Shown here in pieces: positions 9,091 through 19,226 of a stretch of 62,019 nucleotides of DNA (within the stretch, counting starts at the first letter, position 1; the number at the start of each line of letters is the position of its first letter). Position numbers and translations under genes: made by a program. Below the pieces are notes generated by a model. The model made no database searches. It saw only the letters and a list, made by a program, of their open reading frames with translations, and was not told the origin of the DNA. This DNA comes from Thiomicrorhabdus heinhorstiae (GTDB lineage Bacteria; Pseudomonadota; Gammaproteobacteria; Thiomicrospirales; Thiomicrospiraceae): contig NZ_JACBGI020000013.1 in the NCBI RefSeq assembly GCF_013391765.2, forward strand, positions 1 through 62,019, read 5' to 3'.

Positions 9091-10446
9091 ATGAGAAAAA
9101 CAAAACTAGCACTAGCATTGTCCTTTGCTGCTGCCGGCGTTTTTTCAACCAACGCCATGGCTACCAACGGGACAAACATGATCGCCGTTGGCGCTCAATC
9201 TGCTGCAACGGGTGGGACCGGTGTAGCGGGCTACTTTGGCGCGGAAAACGTTATTATCAACCCGGCGCTAATTGGTAAAGGCGACGGCACGGAATTTACT
9301 TTCGGTGGTACATTGTTCGCTCCGGACGTTAAAACCAAAAACAACACTGTAAGCTCGGTATTTCAGGCATTCGGATTTACCGCAGATGATGCTTCAGGAA
9401 ACAGTAAGGCCGACCTTTTCGTGGTACCTTCCGTTTCCTTTGCTACACGTATCAACCAAACCATGAGCTTTGGTATCGGAATGTTCGGAACATCCGGTAT
9501 GGGGGTTGACTACCGAACCAATGACGGACTTTTCAATGCACAAAGTCAATTACAGATTATGCGCTTTGTGCCGACCCTGACTTTCAACAGCCGTGACCGC
9601 AAAATGGCTGTTGGTATCTCTCCAATCCTGCAGTATGGTGCTTTAGATATTAACTACCGCACCAATGATAATGCAATTGCCGAAGCCCAAGGCAATGTCA
9701 CTGCTGATGGAAACGAAACACAACACGGTTCAGGCATGGCTACCGATCTAGGAGTTGGTTACACCATCGGAACCTATTTTGATCTAGGCAAAAACCTGAC
9801 CTTTGGTTTGGCCTACCAGTCACCGATCAGCATGAAATATAACGGCCAACTTTCAACGGCAGGTCAAGGTTTCAACCTGGTGTTTGGTGATGAACTGGAA
9901 CAGCCTGCTGAAATCAAAGCAGGGGTTTCTTACGGAACTAAGCGCTTCATGGTCAATGCCGACGTCAAACAAGTTCAATGGGGTGAAGCAGCCGGTTACA
10001 AGGACTACGGCTGGGAAAACCAAATGGTCTATGCCCTTGGTATGAAACTAATGGGCAAAAACAGCTGGATCGGCTTCGGTTACAACTACGGTAAAAACCC
10101 TATCAAGGAACAAGCAGCCGCAAGTTACACAACCGATTACAAAGGTGCTGCCACCAATATGTTTAACAACACCTTCTTCCCTGCAACCGTTGAAGAACAC
10201 TTCACAATCGGTGGTGGGTTCAATATCAGCAAAAACGCATCACTGGAAGGCGCCTTTGTCTATACACCAAAAGTTAAAACCACGGTCGATACTTCTGCAG
10301 TTAGCCAAGCCTTCGCTTACGACGGTGCCATTGCGCAAGGAATGGGGCCAGGAACTGCTGATGGTCTAGCTTCCGGTGTTAAATCATCCTCAACCACCGA
10401 GCATTCGCAAATGGGTCTAACCATGCAAATGAAGTACCACTTCTAA
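9091..10446 (+). CDS. OmpP1/FadL-family outer membrane transporter
   Basis: Outer-membrane beta-barrel of 451 aa in the FadL/TodX/OmpP1 family, which carries long-chain fatty acids or other hydrophobic compounds. The signal peptide ends STNAMA. The N-terminal hatch segment (TNGTNMIAVGAQSAATGGTGVA...) contains the family-typical region ending in NPALIG. The barrel closes with the C-terminal sequence MQMKYHF, whose terminal F is the usual outer-membrane insertion signal. Single gene with its own terminator. Substrate not evident. Confidence 0.88.
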   Translation: MRKTKLALALSFAAAGVFSTNAMATNGTNMIAVGAQSAATGGTGVAGYFGAENVIINPALIGKGDGTEFTFGGTLFAPDVKTKNNTVSSVFQAFGFTADDASGNSKADLFVVPSVSFATRINQTMSFGIGMFGTSGMGVDYRTNDGLFNAQSQLQIMRFVPTLTFNSRDRKMAVGISPILQYGALDINYRTNDNAIAEAQGNVTADGNETQHGSGMATDLGVGYTIGTYFDLGKNLTFGLAYQSPISMKYNGQLSTAGQGFNLVFGDELEQPAEIKAGVSYGTKRFMVNADVKQVQWGEAAGYKDYGWENQMVYALGMKLMGKNSWIGFGYNYGKNPIKEQAAASYTTDYKGAATNMFNNTFFPATVEEHFTIGGGFNISKNASLEGAFVYTPKVKTTVDTSAVSQAFAYDGAIAQGMGPGTADGLASGVKSSSTTEHSQMGLTMQMKYHF

Positions 10447-10466
10447 TCCGGTATTTCCTTGCTCTG

Positions 10467-10500
10467 AAAGCCGCGCACATGCGCGGCTTTTTCCGTTTTG
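10467..10500 (+). terminator. Intrinsic terminator of the FadL-type gene
   Basis: Stem AAAGCCGCGC (10467-10476) / GCGCGGCTTT (10481-10490), 4-nt loop, followed by a T-rich stretch. Confidence 0.9.
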
Positions 10501-10615
10501 CATCCTTGTAAATTCTCTTCCATTCCTCTCGCCAAAAAAATTTAACAAAACCCTATCCCCTCCCTCTTCCTCGCAACTGTTTTTTTGTGCATACTATCTA
10601 AAAAAGGAGTTTTCT

Positions 10616-11458
10616 ATGGCCACTATTCTTATAGCGGGGTGCGGTGATTTAGGCTGTTTACTGGGCGAAACATTAGCACAAGAAGGACATACCATTTATG
10701 GTTTGCGACGTCACACCGACGACCTGCCCGAATCCATTCATCCCATTCAATCAGATCTTTCTCATTCACTACCCAAACTTCCGGAAACCGTAGATTATGT
10801 TTTCTATATGGCATCAGCGGGAAAATACAAAGATGCGGCTTACTATCAAGCCTATGTATTGGGTGTTAAAAATACCCTTAACGCCTTGGGAAATAAAAAC
10901 GTCAAACGTTTTTTCTTTATTTCCAGTACGTCGGTTTTCGGTCAAAGTGAAGGCGAACTGGTAAATGAAGAGAGTCCGACCAGTGGTAAAAACTTCTCTA
11001 CTCGTCGCTTGCTGGAAGGAGAACACCTTGTCCGTGATTGCGGCTTCGCAAGCACCATCGTTCGTTTTGGAGGCATCTACGGGCCGGGAAGAACCCATTT
11101 AATCGACTTGGTCACACAAGGTAAAGCCCATTGCATGGAAGATGTTTGGAGCAACCGCATTCACTCTATAGATTGTGTCGGAATACTTAAGCATCTAATG
11201 GAACTGGACATGACTGCACCACAGAAAGTGGATGGACTCTACATCGGGGTAGACAATCAGCCAACCCTGTCCTGTGAAGTCTATGACTGGTTGGCTGAAC
11301 AACTGAGTGTACCGGATGTTGAACATAGCGAACCGACAGAAAATTCCAGAATGATGCGCAGCAACAAGCGTCTTTCCAACGCCAAAATCCGTGCCTCAGG
11401 CTACAACTTCATCTACCCGACCTATCAAGATGGTTATATAGAATTACTGGAAGCCTGA
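10616..11458 (+). CDS. NAD(P)-binding SDR epimerase-like protein (YeeZ-like)
   Basis: Extended short-chain dehydrogenase/reductase of 280 aa. The N-terminal Rossmann motif is an unusual GCGDLG (residues 8-13), typical of YeeZ-like proteins rather than GxxGxxG epimerases. SSTSVFGQ (about residue 103) provides the Ser/Thr position, but the usual YxxxK is replaced by a region around SGKNFSTRRLLEGE, so catalysis is uncertain. RFGGIYGPGR (about 146) is well conserved in the family. Good ribosome site (AAAAGGAG). Monocistronic, facing the fxsA gene. Confidence 0.75.
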   Translation: MATILIAGCGDLGCLLGETLAQEGHTIYGLRRHTDDLPESIHPIQSDLSHSLPKLPETVDYVFYMASAGKYKDAAYYQAYVLGVKNTLNALGNKNVKRFFFISSTSVFGQSEGELVNEESPTSGKNFSTRRLLEGEHLVRDCGFASTIVRFGGIYGPGRTHLIDLVTQGKAHCMEDVWSNRIHSIDCVGILKHLMELDMTAPQKVDGLYIGVDNQPTLSCEVYDWLAEQLSVPDVEHSEPTENSRMMRSNKRLSNAKIRASGYNFIYPTYQDGYIELLEA

Positions 11459-11485
11459 GACAACCCTTTCTATTTATAAATCTGG

Positions 11486-11959
11486 CTAAAGATCGCGTCG
11501 CTTATCGTCTTCACGAGTTCCTTCTATTCGTGATGGCGGCACCTGAGTTTTTTCCTGCCATTCGCCTTCAAAGACATTATCGTCGGAACGATATGAATAA
11601 CGCCCCGAAACCTGCAAGCCTTTGAAGCTTTGCTTTATCAGATAACGACGAACCGGCGGCACTAAAAACAAAAAACCCAACGCATCGGTAATCAAACCGG
11701 GAATTAAAAGCAAAACCCCTCCGATAAAAATAAAGACCCCTTCAAAAATCGCTTCTTGAGGCGCCTCGCCCTGCGCCATCATACGCTGCGCCTTCATCAT
11801 GATATCAACGCCTTGACTACGCATGAGGTATACGCCTAACACAGCGGTAAAAATCGTCAACAATACAGTCGGCAGTGCGCCGATTACAGAGCCTACCTGA
11901 ATTAAGAAATACAACTCAACCAAAGGTACAGCAATAAATAAGAGAAAGAAAAATCGCAT
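11486..11959 (-). CDS. fxsA: FxsA-family membrane protein
   Basis: Small inner-membrane protein of 157 aa. Two N-terminal helices begin MRFFFLLFIAVPLVELYFLI and continue through GALPTVLLTIFTAVLGVYL, followed by a third hydrophobic segment GGVLLLIPGLITDALGFLFLVPP, a hallmark of the FxsA family. The C-terminal tail is charged and cytoplasmic. In E. coli the protein suppresses F-plasmid exclusion of phage T7 when overproduced; its normal role is unclear. Confidence 0.85.
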   Translation of the reverse strand: MRFFFLLFIAVPLVELYFLIQVGSVIGALPTVLLTIFTAVLGVYLMRSQGVDIMMKAQRMMAQGEAPQEAIFEGVFIFIGGVLLLIPGLITDALGFLFLVPPVRRYLIKQSFKGLQVSGRYSYRSDDNVFEGEWQEKTQVPPSRIEGTREDDKRRDL

Positions 11960-12209
11960 AATTCGGTCCCTAGAAAATATGTTCGTAAAAGAAATCGCTA
12001 AAGATACAAAATCCGCAAAGAGCCTTATTTAAAAGGATTGGCAACAAGTTTTTGTCAAAAGCGGCAAAACCCAGTTTTAATCAAAGCATTACAGATGAAA
12101 AAGCGCTGCAAAGCGTATAGAATAATGAATCCATTTCGGCATAATTAACGTAATACTTAATAGTCATTGATCGTCAGTTTTCAAGTGCTATTAGAGAAAG
12201 GAATTCTAA

Positions 12210-14408
12210 ATGCGTCGCGCCAAAAATATTACACTCTACCTCATACAAATTTTAATCATTGCATTCGGCCTGCAAAACACCAGTGCCTGGGCGGATGAAC
12301 TACTGGATGTTGACCAAGCGTTTCAGCTTGCTCACCCGACCGTCAAAGACAGTAAAATTCATATTGAATGGAAAATTGCTGACGATTACAAGCTGTACAA
12401 AGACAAAATGTCTGTAAGCGCGACGCAGATCACCTTGCAGCAGCCGGCTTTTTCCAAAGCCAAAACCGTAGAAGATGAATTATTCGGCAAGACAGAGGTA
12501 TTCACCCATCAGGCAACGATCGATATTGCCTATCAGGGCCAGGCTTCAGCTACTGAAGTCACAGTAAAATACCAAGGCTGTGCCGACAAAATCGGCGTAT
12601 GTTATCCACCGCAAACCCGAACCTTTACTCTGGACTTGCCGCAACAATCCGCGCCGTCCACTCTCGGTGCACTGGACAGCTTCTTAAAACAGGAAACCTC
12701 CGAGCCAGAGCTACTGGATGCCGAAGACGCTTTCCGCTTCTCGGCAGATAAATCCAATCCGGCTAATATTAAGCTGACCTGGGAAATCGCCCACGGTTAT
12801 CACCTATATCAAGACAAGATCAAAACCAAACTGCTAAAGGGCGATGCTGAAGTCTCTCTTTCACTGCCCGAAGCCGAACAGATCGATGATCCGCTATTCG
12901 GCAAGACAACTGTCTACCACGGTGATCTGCAAGGTACTTTAAATGTAAAACGAGCAACATCCACCAGCGAAGTCCAAATCGAATATCAGGGCTGCTCGGC
13001 TGAAGCCGGCGTCTGTTACCCTCCTGTTAAAAAGGTGATCCAACTGGATGCGGTATCCGGCAGTTCCACATCAAAAGCCGTCCAGGCCACTGCAACGGTT
13101 ACCGAGGAATCGCCTCTGTCGGAAACCGACCAAATTGCCGACACCCTGAAGAACAGCAGCGTGTGGATCGTCATCGCCACTTTCTTCGCTTTCGGACTTC
13201 TTTTAGCGCTTACCCCATGCGTTTTCCCAATGATTCCGATCTTATCCAGCATCATTGTCGGACAAGGCGATCAACTGACCACCCGTAAAGCCTTCATTAT
13301 GTCTCTGGTCTATGTACTCGCCATGTCGGTTACTTACACCGTAGCCGGTGTACTGGCAGGGCTGTTCGGCGAAAACCTGCAAGCTGCTTTCCAAAATCCA
13401 TGGATTATCGGTAGTTTCAGTGCCATTTTCATTCTGCTTGCTTTCTCAATGTTCGGTTTTTACGAGCTGCAGCTTCCAAGTTCACTGCAATCAAAACTCA
13501 CCAACCTTTCCAATAAGCAACAGGGCGGGACTCTAACCGGCGTTGCCGTTATGGGCTTCCTTTCTGCATTAATTGTCGGCCCATGTGTCGCACCACCTCT
13601 GGCCGGAGCATTGATCTACATCGGACAAACCGGAGACGCGCTTTTAGGCGGTGTAGCCCTATTCGCCATGAGCATGGGGATGGGATTACCGCTATTATTG
13701 CTGGGCACATCAGCAGGAAAACTTCTACCAAGAGCCGGCGCTTGGATGGATTCGGTCAAAGCGGTATTCGGTGTCGCTCTGATCGGTGTCGCCATCTGGA
13801 TGGCCGAGCGTATTCTTCCGTCGGAAATCATTCTTCTGAGTTGGGCGCTTCTGTTCATCGTTTCCGCAGTCTACCTTGGCAGTTTCGAATCAACCGCAAG
13901 CAAATCCGGCTGGTTCAAACTGTTTAAAGGAATCGGCTTGGCACTATTCCTGTACGGAGCAATGATTCTTGTCGGTCTGCTCGGCGGCAGCAACAATATG
14001 CTGCAACCGCTAAAAGTCTTCCAGGGAAGTTCAAGCCACCAGGCAGCACAAGAAGAACATCTGGCATTCCAGCGCATTAAAAGCCTGGACGATCTGCAGC
14101 AAGTTCTGGCATCCGGCAAGCCGGTCATGCTCGACTTCTATGCCGACTGGTGTATCAGCTGTAAAGAGATGGAGAAATTCACCTTTAGCGATACTAAGGT
14201 TCAAGCAGCCCTAAAAGGTGTGACCCTTATTCAAGCCGATGTCACCGCCAACGATGCGGTCGACAAAGCCTTGATGAAGCACTTTGATCTGATCGGACCT
14301 CCGGCTATCTTGTTCTTTAATAGTCAAGGCAAGGAGCAGAAAGCGCAAAGAGTCGTCGGTTTTAAAAACGCTGAAGCCTTTGAACAGATTGTAAAACAAG
14401 CTTTCTAA
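12210..14408 (+). CDS. dsbD: Thiol:disulfide interchange protein DsbD with duplicated N-terminal domain
   Basis: Transfers electrons from cytoplasmic thioredoxin across the inner membrane to periplasmic proteins, including the cytochrome c maturation pathway encoded nearby. The 732 aa exceed the roughly 565 aa of E. coli DsbD because two N-terminal alpha domains are in tandem: the first has Cys pair C124/C131 (CADKIGVCYPP), the second C262/C269 (CSAEAGVCYPP). The membrane domain (about 315-600) has the conserved cysteines in TPCVFPM (C337) and GPCVAPP. The C-terminal thioredoxin domain carries WCISCK (C648/C651). Signal peptide at the N terminus. Single gene. Confidence 0.93.
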   Translation: MRRAKNITLYLIQILIIAFGLQNTSAWADELLDVDQAFQLAHPTVKDSKIHIEWKIADDYKLYKDKMSVSATQITLQQPAFSKAKTVEDELFGKTEVFTHQATIDIAYQGQASATEVTVKYQGCADKIGVCYPPQTRTFTLDLPQQSAPSTLGALDSFLKQETSEPELLDAEDAFRFSADKSNPANIKLTWEIAHGYHLYQDKIKTKLLKGDAEVSLSLPEAEQIDDPLFGKTTVYHGDLQGTLNVKRATSTSEVQIEYQGCSAEAGVCYPPVKKVIQLDAVSGSSTSKAVQATATVTEESPLSETDQIADTLKNSSVWIVIATFFAFGLLLALTPCVFPMIPILSSIIVGQGDQLTTRKAFIMSLVYVLAMSVTYTVAGVLAGLFGENLQAAFQNPWIIGSFSAIFILLAFSMFGFYELQLPSSLQSKLTNLSNKQQGGTLTGVAVMGFLSALIVGPCVAPPLAGALIYIGQTGDALLGGVALFAMSMGMGLPLLLLGTSAGKLLPRAGAWMDSVKAVFGVALIGVAIWMAERILPSEIILLSWALLFIVSAVYLGSFESTASKSGWFKLFKGIGLALFLYGAMILVGLLGGSNNMLQPLKVFQGSSSHQAAQEEHLAFQRIKSLDDLQQVLASGKPVMLDFYADWCISCKEMEKFTFSDTKVQAALKGVTLIQADVTANDAVDKALMKHFDLIGPPAILFFNSQGKEQKAQRVVGFKNAEAFEQIVKQAF

Positions 14409-14413
14409 AACGG

Positions 14414-14469
14414 CTTGTCAGCCTGCCAAAACAGGCAAGTTTTCGATTGGGGCTACCCCTGCCCCAATC
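14414..14469 (+). terminator. Paired hairpins downstream of dsbD
   Basis: The first hairpin (CTTG...CCTG / CAGGCAAG with a bulge, 14414-14439) is followed by TTTT and is a plausible terminator. The second, GATTGGGGC / GCCCCAATC (14445-14453 and 14461-14469), is a 9-bp GC-rich stem with no T-run and may protect the 3' end. Confidence 0.6.
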
Positions 14470-14622
14470 AACCATCAAACATTTCTCAACTTTTCTTAAC
14501 GTTCAAAACAGAACGCCGCTTTTCAAGCAAATTCCGTCAAGTTTTACTGATTTTTAAATAGTGTTCCACCAGCGCATCAGTTATAATTTCGCATATTTGA
14601 TTCAACCTATAGGCACAGCCGC

Positions 14623-15063
14623 ATGGCAAGCATTCTTGTAATTAACGGTCCTAATCTCAATATGTTAGGCCGCAGAGAACCGGAAATATACGGCAGCGAG
14701 ACTCTCGGCGACGTCATTGAACGCCTGGAAATGCTCGCCGATCGCTTTGATATTCGCCTGCGCGATTTCCAAAGCAATTCCGAAAGCGCGATTATCGAGC
14801 GTATTCATCAAGCCATGGACGATGGTACAGACTATATCTTGATCAACCCTGCTGCCTACACTCATACCAGTGTAGCAATTCGCGACGCCTTGGCGACAGT
14901 GCAAATTCCGTTCATCGAAATTCACCTCTCCAATATTCATAAGAGAGAGCCTTTCCGACATCACTCCTATTTCTCGGACCTTGCCGATGGCGTGATTGCC
15001 GGACTGGGGACACTCGGTTATGAACTGGCATTTCAGGCAGCGGTTAACAAACTAATCAAATAA
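14623..15063 (+). CDS. aroQ: Type II 3-dehydroquinate dehydratase
   Basis: Third step of the shikimate pathway, dehydrating 3-dehydroquinate. The 146 aa begin with the family signature [17 protein letters not shown], which includes the catalytic Arg and Tyr of the flexible lid (about residues 17-23). [17 protein letters not shown] (about 74) and the catalytic histidine region [17 protein letters not shown] (about 98) follow. It precedes accBC, a common gammaproteobacterial arrangement, with an 88-nt gap. Confidence 0.95.
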   Translation: MASILVINGPNLNMLGRREPEIYGSETLGDVIERLEMLADRFDIRLRDFQSNSESAIIERIHQAMDDGTDYILINPAAYTHTSVAIRDALATVQIPFIEIHLSNIHKREPFRHHSYFSDLADGVIAGLGTLGYELAFQAAVNKLIK

Positions 15064-15151
15064 CAAATTTATGACCTTAAACAGACTCATTTAAGGCCGC
15101 ACTCAACAACGCAAACTTCGGGACACACCCGACAGAGAAAGGATAAATAAC

Positions 15152-15613
15152 ATGGATATTCGATCAATTCGAAAGCTTATTGAAATTGTAGAGCAATCAG
15201 ACATTGCCGAAATCGAAATCAAAGAAGGCGAACACAATATTCGCATCACCCGCAGTCAAGAGCCGGTTTATGTTACCGCTCCGGCTGCGCCTGTACAAGC
15301 CGTCGCCAGTGCTCCAGTCGCACCAAGCGCTCCGGTTGAAGCGCCTTCCGCTCCGAGCGCAGCGTCTGCCGAAGTAAGCGGCCATAAAGTCACTTCGCCA
15401 ATGGTAGGTACTTTCTACTCTTCTCCATCACCTGACGCAGGGCCTTTCGTTAAAGTTGGCGACAAGGTTGCCGAAGGTGACACCCTGTGCATTATCGAAG
15501 CGATGAAAATCATGAACCCGATCGAAGCGGACAAAGCCGGAACCATCAAGCAGATTCTTGGTGAAAACGGTGAGCCGGTTGAATATGGCCAAACACTATT
15601 CGTGATCGAATAA
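15152..15613 (+). CDS. accB: Biotin carboxyl carrier protein of acetyl-CoA carboxylase
   Basis: Carries the biotin that shuttles CO2 between biotin carboxylase and carboxyltransferase in fatty-acid synthesis. The N-terminal domain is followed by a flexible Pro/Ala-rich linker (about residues 40-75) and a C-terminal biotinyl domain with EAMKIMN, where K119 is the biotinylation site. The 153 aa match the E. coli length. A ribosome site (AGAAAGGA) precedes the ATG. accC begins 12 nt downstream. Confidence 0.95.
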   Translation: MDIRSIRKLIEIVEQSDIAEIEIKEGEHNIRITRSQEPVYVTAPAAPVQAVASAPVAPSAPVEAPSAPSAASAEVSGHKVTSPMVGTFYSSPSPDAGPFVKVGDKVAEGDTLCIIEAMKIMNPIEADKAGTIKQILGENGEPVEYGQTLFVIE

Positions 15614-15625
15614 GGATCGAGTTGC

Positions 15626-16975
15626 ATGATTGAAAAAATCCTAATCGCTAACCGAGGCGAAATTGCTCTACGCGTTTTGCGTGCAAGCAAAGAGCTCGGA
15701 ATTAAAACCGTCGCCGTTCACTCGACGGCGGATGCTGATCTTAAGCACGTGCTGCTGGCTGACGAATCGGTTTGTATCGGTCCAGCACCATCATCGGAAA
15801 GTTACTTGAACATCCCGGCCATTATTTCCGCAGCCGAAGTGACTGATGCTGAAGCGATCCATCCTGGATACGGCTTCTTATCCGAAAACGCCGACTTTGC
15901 CGAGCGCGTTGAAGAAAGTGGTTTTACCTTTATCGGCCCGAAAGCCGATACTATCCGCCTGATGGGTGACAAAGTCTCAGCCATCAAAGCAATGAAGGCG
16001 GCAGGTGTTCCGACCGTTCCTGGTTCCGGTGGCCCGCTGGGCAAAGACGATGCCGAAAATCTGCGTATCGCCCGTGAAATCGGTTATCCGGTTATTATCA
16101 AAGCATCCGGCGGCGGCGGCGGACGCGGCATGCGCGTGGTACATACCGAGGCCAATTTATTGAAATCAATCCAATTGACCAGTTCGGAAGCCGGCAGTTT
16201 CTTCGGTAATCCGGAAGTCTATATGGAAAAATTTCTGGAAAATCCTCGTCACATCGAGATTCAAGTTCTTGCCGATGGTCAGGGAAATGCCGTTCACCTT
16301 GGCGAGCGCGATTGCTCAATGCAACGTCGCCACCAGAAGGTTGTTGAAGAAGCCCCAGCTCCTGGAATCACTGTTGAGCAGCGTGAAAAAATCGGTTCTG
16401 CATGTGTCAATGCCTGTCTGGAAATCAACTATCGCGGTGCCGGCACGTTCGAATTCTTGTACGAAAACGGCGAATTCTATTTCATTGAAATGAACACCCG
16501 TCTACAAGTCGAACACTGCGTTACCGAAATGGTTACCGGTATCGACTTGGTTAAGGCACAGATCGAAGTTGCAATGGGAATTCCTTTGAGCATTCGCCAG
16601 GAAGACATTCAACTGAAAGGCCACGCGATCGAATGCCGTGTCAACGCAGAAAACCCGGCTCGTAACTTTATGCCGTCACCAGGAAAAATCGAGCGCTTGC
16701 ACTTGCCGGGCGGCCTAGGTGTCCGTTGGGATTCACATATCTACACCGGTTACAGCATCCCACCGAACTACGATTCGATGATCGGCAAACTGATTACCTT
16801 CGGTAGCGACCGCAATACGGCGATTGCCCGCATGGACAGTGCTTTGAGTGAAATGGTGATCAAAGGAATCGACACCAATATCCACATGCAACGCGAGATA
16901 ATGAACGATGGCGGTTTCCGCGAAGGCGGCCGCAACATTCACTATCTGGAAGAACGCTTAGAGCATCTGGTTTAA
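15626..16975 (+). CDS. accC: Biotin carboxylase subunit of acetyl-CoA carboxylase
   Basis: ATP-dependent carboxylation of biotin on AccB; 449 aa, the standard length. The N-terminal pre-ATP-grasp domain begins [19 protein letters not shown]. The ATP-binding glycine-rich loop [14 protein letters not shown] is near residue 159, followed by [20 protein letters not shown] (about 228) and the catalytic Glu/Asn/Arg set in [16 protein letters not shown] (about 285). Ends with the C-terminal biotin carboxylase domain. Confidence 0.96.
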   Translation: MIEKILIANRGEIALRVLRASKELGIKTVAVHSTADADLKHVLLADESVCIGPAPSSESYLNIPAIISAAEVTDAEAIHPGYGFLSENADFAERVEESGFTFIGPKADTIRLMGDKVSAIKAMKAAGVPTVPGSGGPLGKDDAENLRIAREIGYPVIIKASGGGGGRGMRVVHTEANLLKSIQLTSSEAGSFFGNPEVYMEKFLENPRHIEIQVLADGQGNAVHLGERDCSMQRRHQKVVEEAPAPGITVEQREKIGSACVNACLEINYRGAGTFEFLYENGEFYFIEMNTRLQVEHCVTEMVTGIDLVKAQIEVAMGIPLSIRQEDIQLKGHAIECRVNAENPARNFMPSPGKIERLHLPGGLGVRWDSHIYTGYSIPPNYDSMIGKLITFGSDRNTAIARMDSALSEMVIKGIDTNIHMQREIMNDGGFREGGRNIHYLEERLEHLV

Positions 16976-16989
16976 TTTCGTCCTAAATC

Positions 16990-17046
16990 GCCACGGGGTT
17001 CGCTTTTGATGACCGTCAAAACGAGCTTCGTGGCTTTTTTGTTTTT
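16990..17046 (+). terminator. Terminator after accC
   Basis: Outer stem GCCACG (16990-16995) / CGTGGC (17029-17034) with an inner complementary segment (CTTTTGA / TCAAAAC) and a T-run after the outer stem. It separates accBC from prmA. Confidence 0.65.
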
Positions 17047-17060
17047 AGAGAGTTAAGTTT

Positions 17061-17942
17061 ATGGCCTGGATACAAATTTCCACCACCACTGAAGAGGCGC
17101 TTGCCGAAACCTTGTCGGACGCTTTCAGCGAATGCGGTGCTGTTTCGGTGACCTTTGAAGACGCCTTGGATCAACCGATTTTCGAACCGGACATCGGCAC
17201 GACGCCGATCTGGCAAAACACCCGGGTCAGCGCACTTTTCGACGCGAAAATCGAAGTTGGCGGTGTCTTAGCGCTTCTTAAACAACTCTTACCGGCCGTT
17301 TCCGAACATACCTTCAAAATCGAAGCGATCGAAGACAAAGACTGGGTTCGCGAATGGATGGATCAATTCCAACCGCTCTCTTTCGGTAAGCGACTATGGA
17401 TAGTACCCAGCTGGTTGGAAGCGCCTGATCCACAAGGCGTTAATCTGATGCTCGATCCCGGTCTGGCATTCGGCACCGGAACCCACCCTACTACCGCTCT
17501 ATGCCTTGAATGGCTGGATAGCAATGCTCCCGAAGATTTAAGCGTGATCGACTACGGCTGCGGTTCCGGCATTCTGGCTCTAGCCGCAAAGAAACTCGGC
17601 GCTTCATCGGTTTGCGGAACCGACATCGACCCTCAGGCAATTACCGCCAGCCTGGAAAATGCCGCACGCAATGCGGAATCGATCCCTTTCAACCTGGTAA
17701 AAGATTTCGACTCTCAGCCAGTCGATCTATTACTAGCGAATATTCTGGCCGGCCCGCTTAAAGAGCTGGCAGCCGAATTCGAACGCCTGATGAAACCGGG
17801 AGCGCAACTGGTGCTTTCCGGCCTGCTCGCTTCTCAAGCGGATGAACTCATCCAGCATTACAAAAATTTCGGCATCGAACTAACCGAATTGCGCACGCGT
17901 GAAGAGTGGGGCCTGCTCAGCGGCCGCAAACATTCGGTTTAA
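17061..17942 (+). CDS. prmA: Ribosomal protein L11 methyltransferase
   Basis: S-adenosylmethionine-dependent methylation of ribosomal protein L11. The 293 aa have an N-terminal L11-binding domain, the segment LDPGLAFGTGTHPTTALCL (about residue 132) and the SAM-binding VIDYGCGSGILALAA (about 162), then LLANILAGPL, matching the NxxAxxL-type catalytic region. dusB begins 19 nt downstream and the pair precedes fis. Confidence 0.95.
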   Translation: MAWIQISTTTEEALAETLSDAFSECGAVSVTFEDALDQPIFEPDIGTTPIWQNTRVSALFDAKIEVGGVLALLKQLLPAVSEHTFKIEAIEDKDWVREWMDQFQPLSFGKRLWIVPSWLEAPDPQGVNLMLDPGLAFGTGTHPTTALCLEWLDSNAPEDLSVIDYGCGSGILALAAKKLGASSVCGTDIDPQAITASLENAARNAESIPFNLVKDFDSQPVDLLLANILAGPLKELAAEFERLMKPGAQLVLSGLLASQADELIQHYKNFGIELTELRTREEWGLLSGRKHSV

Positions 17943-17961
17943 AAGTCGGCGCACAAGGTTA

Positions 17962-18939
17962 ATGTTTCAAATCGGTCCTTATCAATTCGAAAATTCATTA
18001 GTTCTGGCTCCCATGGCCGGAGTGACCGATGCCGTTTTCCGTAAATTATGCCGAGAGCAGGGAGCCGCTTATACCCTCGCCGAAATGGTCGCCTCAAAAA
18101 AACAACTCTGGGAATCAAAAAAATCCTCCACTCGTCATGTGGACCCAAACGACCCCGAGCCTCGAGCCGTTCAACTAATCGGTACCGACCCGCAAGAATT
18201 GGCCGAAGCAGCTGCTTGGCAGGCCAGTCAGGGAGCACAGATCATCGACCTGAATATGGGCTGTCCGGCCAAAAAAGTCTGTAGTATCGCTGCCGGCTCG
18301 GCACTAATGAGTGATCCGCAAAGAATCGCTGAGATCTTTCAGGCGGTAAGCGAATCGGTCGATATTCCGGTGACGGTAAAAACACGAACCGGCACCGATG
18401 CGCAAAATAAAAATGCCTTGCAGATTGCCTTTTTGGCTCAGGAACACGGCCTGAAAGCCGTCAGTATTCACGGCCGTACCCGTGAAGATAAATTCAGCGG
18501 GCAAGCCGAATACGACACCATTAAAAGTGTTAAGCAGGCAGTACAGATACCGGTCATTGCCAATGGCGATATTTGCAGCCCCGAACAGGCGGATTTTGTA
18601 TTAAAATATACCGCTTGTGACGCCATAATGATCGGCCGTGCATCTCAAGGCAATCCTTGGATATTTCGCGAGATAAATCATTACCTTAGACATACGCAGA
18701 AACTAGCGGAACCGAGCTTGCTGGAAAAGCGCGAGACGATCCGCCGACACTTACTGGGATTATATGAGCTCTACGGCGACACACACGGCGTACGCATTGC
18801 CCGCAAGCATTTAGGCTGGTATAGCCAATCCATGCCGGGCGGCACAGATTTACGCAAACAGTTTAACCGGTTGACGGAGTGCCATCAGCAGCTGCAACTG
18901 GTCGAAGATTACTTTAACCGTAACATTAAGTCGAATTAA
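17962..18939 (+). CDS. dusB: tRNA-dihydrouridine synthase B
   Basis: Flavoenzyme reducing a uridine in the tRNA D-loop. The chosen ATG (17962) follows AAGG and gives 325 aa starting MFQIGPYQFENSLVLAPMAG, the family N terminus; the longer frame overlaps prmA. The motif NMGCPAKKVC (about residue 95) contains the catalytic cysteine. FMN-phosphate contacts lie in IANGDI and MIGRASQGNPW. dusB-fis is a conserved operon across gammaproteobacteria. Confidence 0.95.
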   Translation: MFQIGPYQFENSLVLAPMAGVTDAVFRKLCREQGAAYTLAEMVASKKQLWESKKSSTRHVDPNDPEPRAVQLIGTDPQELAEAAAWQASQGAQIIDLNMGCPAKKVCSIAAGSALMSDPQRIAEIFQAVSESVDIPVTVKTRTGTDAQNKNALQIAFLAQEHGLKAVSIHGRTREDKFSGQAEYDTIKSVKQAVQIPVIANGDICSPEQADFVLKYTACDAIMIGRASQGNPWIFREINHYLRHTQKLAEPSLLEKRETIRRHLLGLYELYGDTHGVRIARKHLGWYSQSMPGGTDLRKQFNRLTECHQQLQLVEDYFNRNIKSN

Positions 18940-18949
18940 ACAAAGCGAT

Positions 18950-19201
18950 ATGAGCGACAAGACCCCGCAAAACAACCTGAGTATTCAAGTCACACAAACC
19001 TTGGAAGTTTACTTTGAAACCCTTGAAGACCAATCGACCTGCGATCTGCATGAAATGGTGATTCAACAGGTTGAAAGACCGCTCATCGAATTCGTACTGA
19101 ACAGAACCCAGCATAATCAAACGCAGACAGCACAAATCTTGGGTATCAACCGCAATACCCTGAGAAAGAAGATGCTGAAATACCAACTTATCGAATCTTA
19201 A
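18950..19201 (+). CDS. fis: DNA-binding protein Fis
   Basis: Nucleoid-associated protein and activator, 83 aa compared with 98 in E. coli. The C-terminal helix-turn-helix [23 protein letters not shown] is fully conserved; the N terminus is shorter and lacks part of the beta-hairpin arm. It follows dusB by 10 nt. Purine genes start 25 nt later. Confidence 0.93.
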   Translation: MSDKTPQNNLSIQVTQTLEVYFETLEDQSTCDLHEMVIQQVERPLIEFVLNRTQHNQTQTAQILGINRNTLRKKMLKYQLIES

Positions 19202-19226
19202 TTTTTCTTTTTTCGGAGAATCCACT

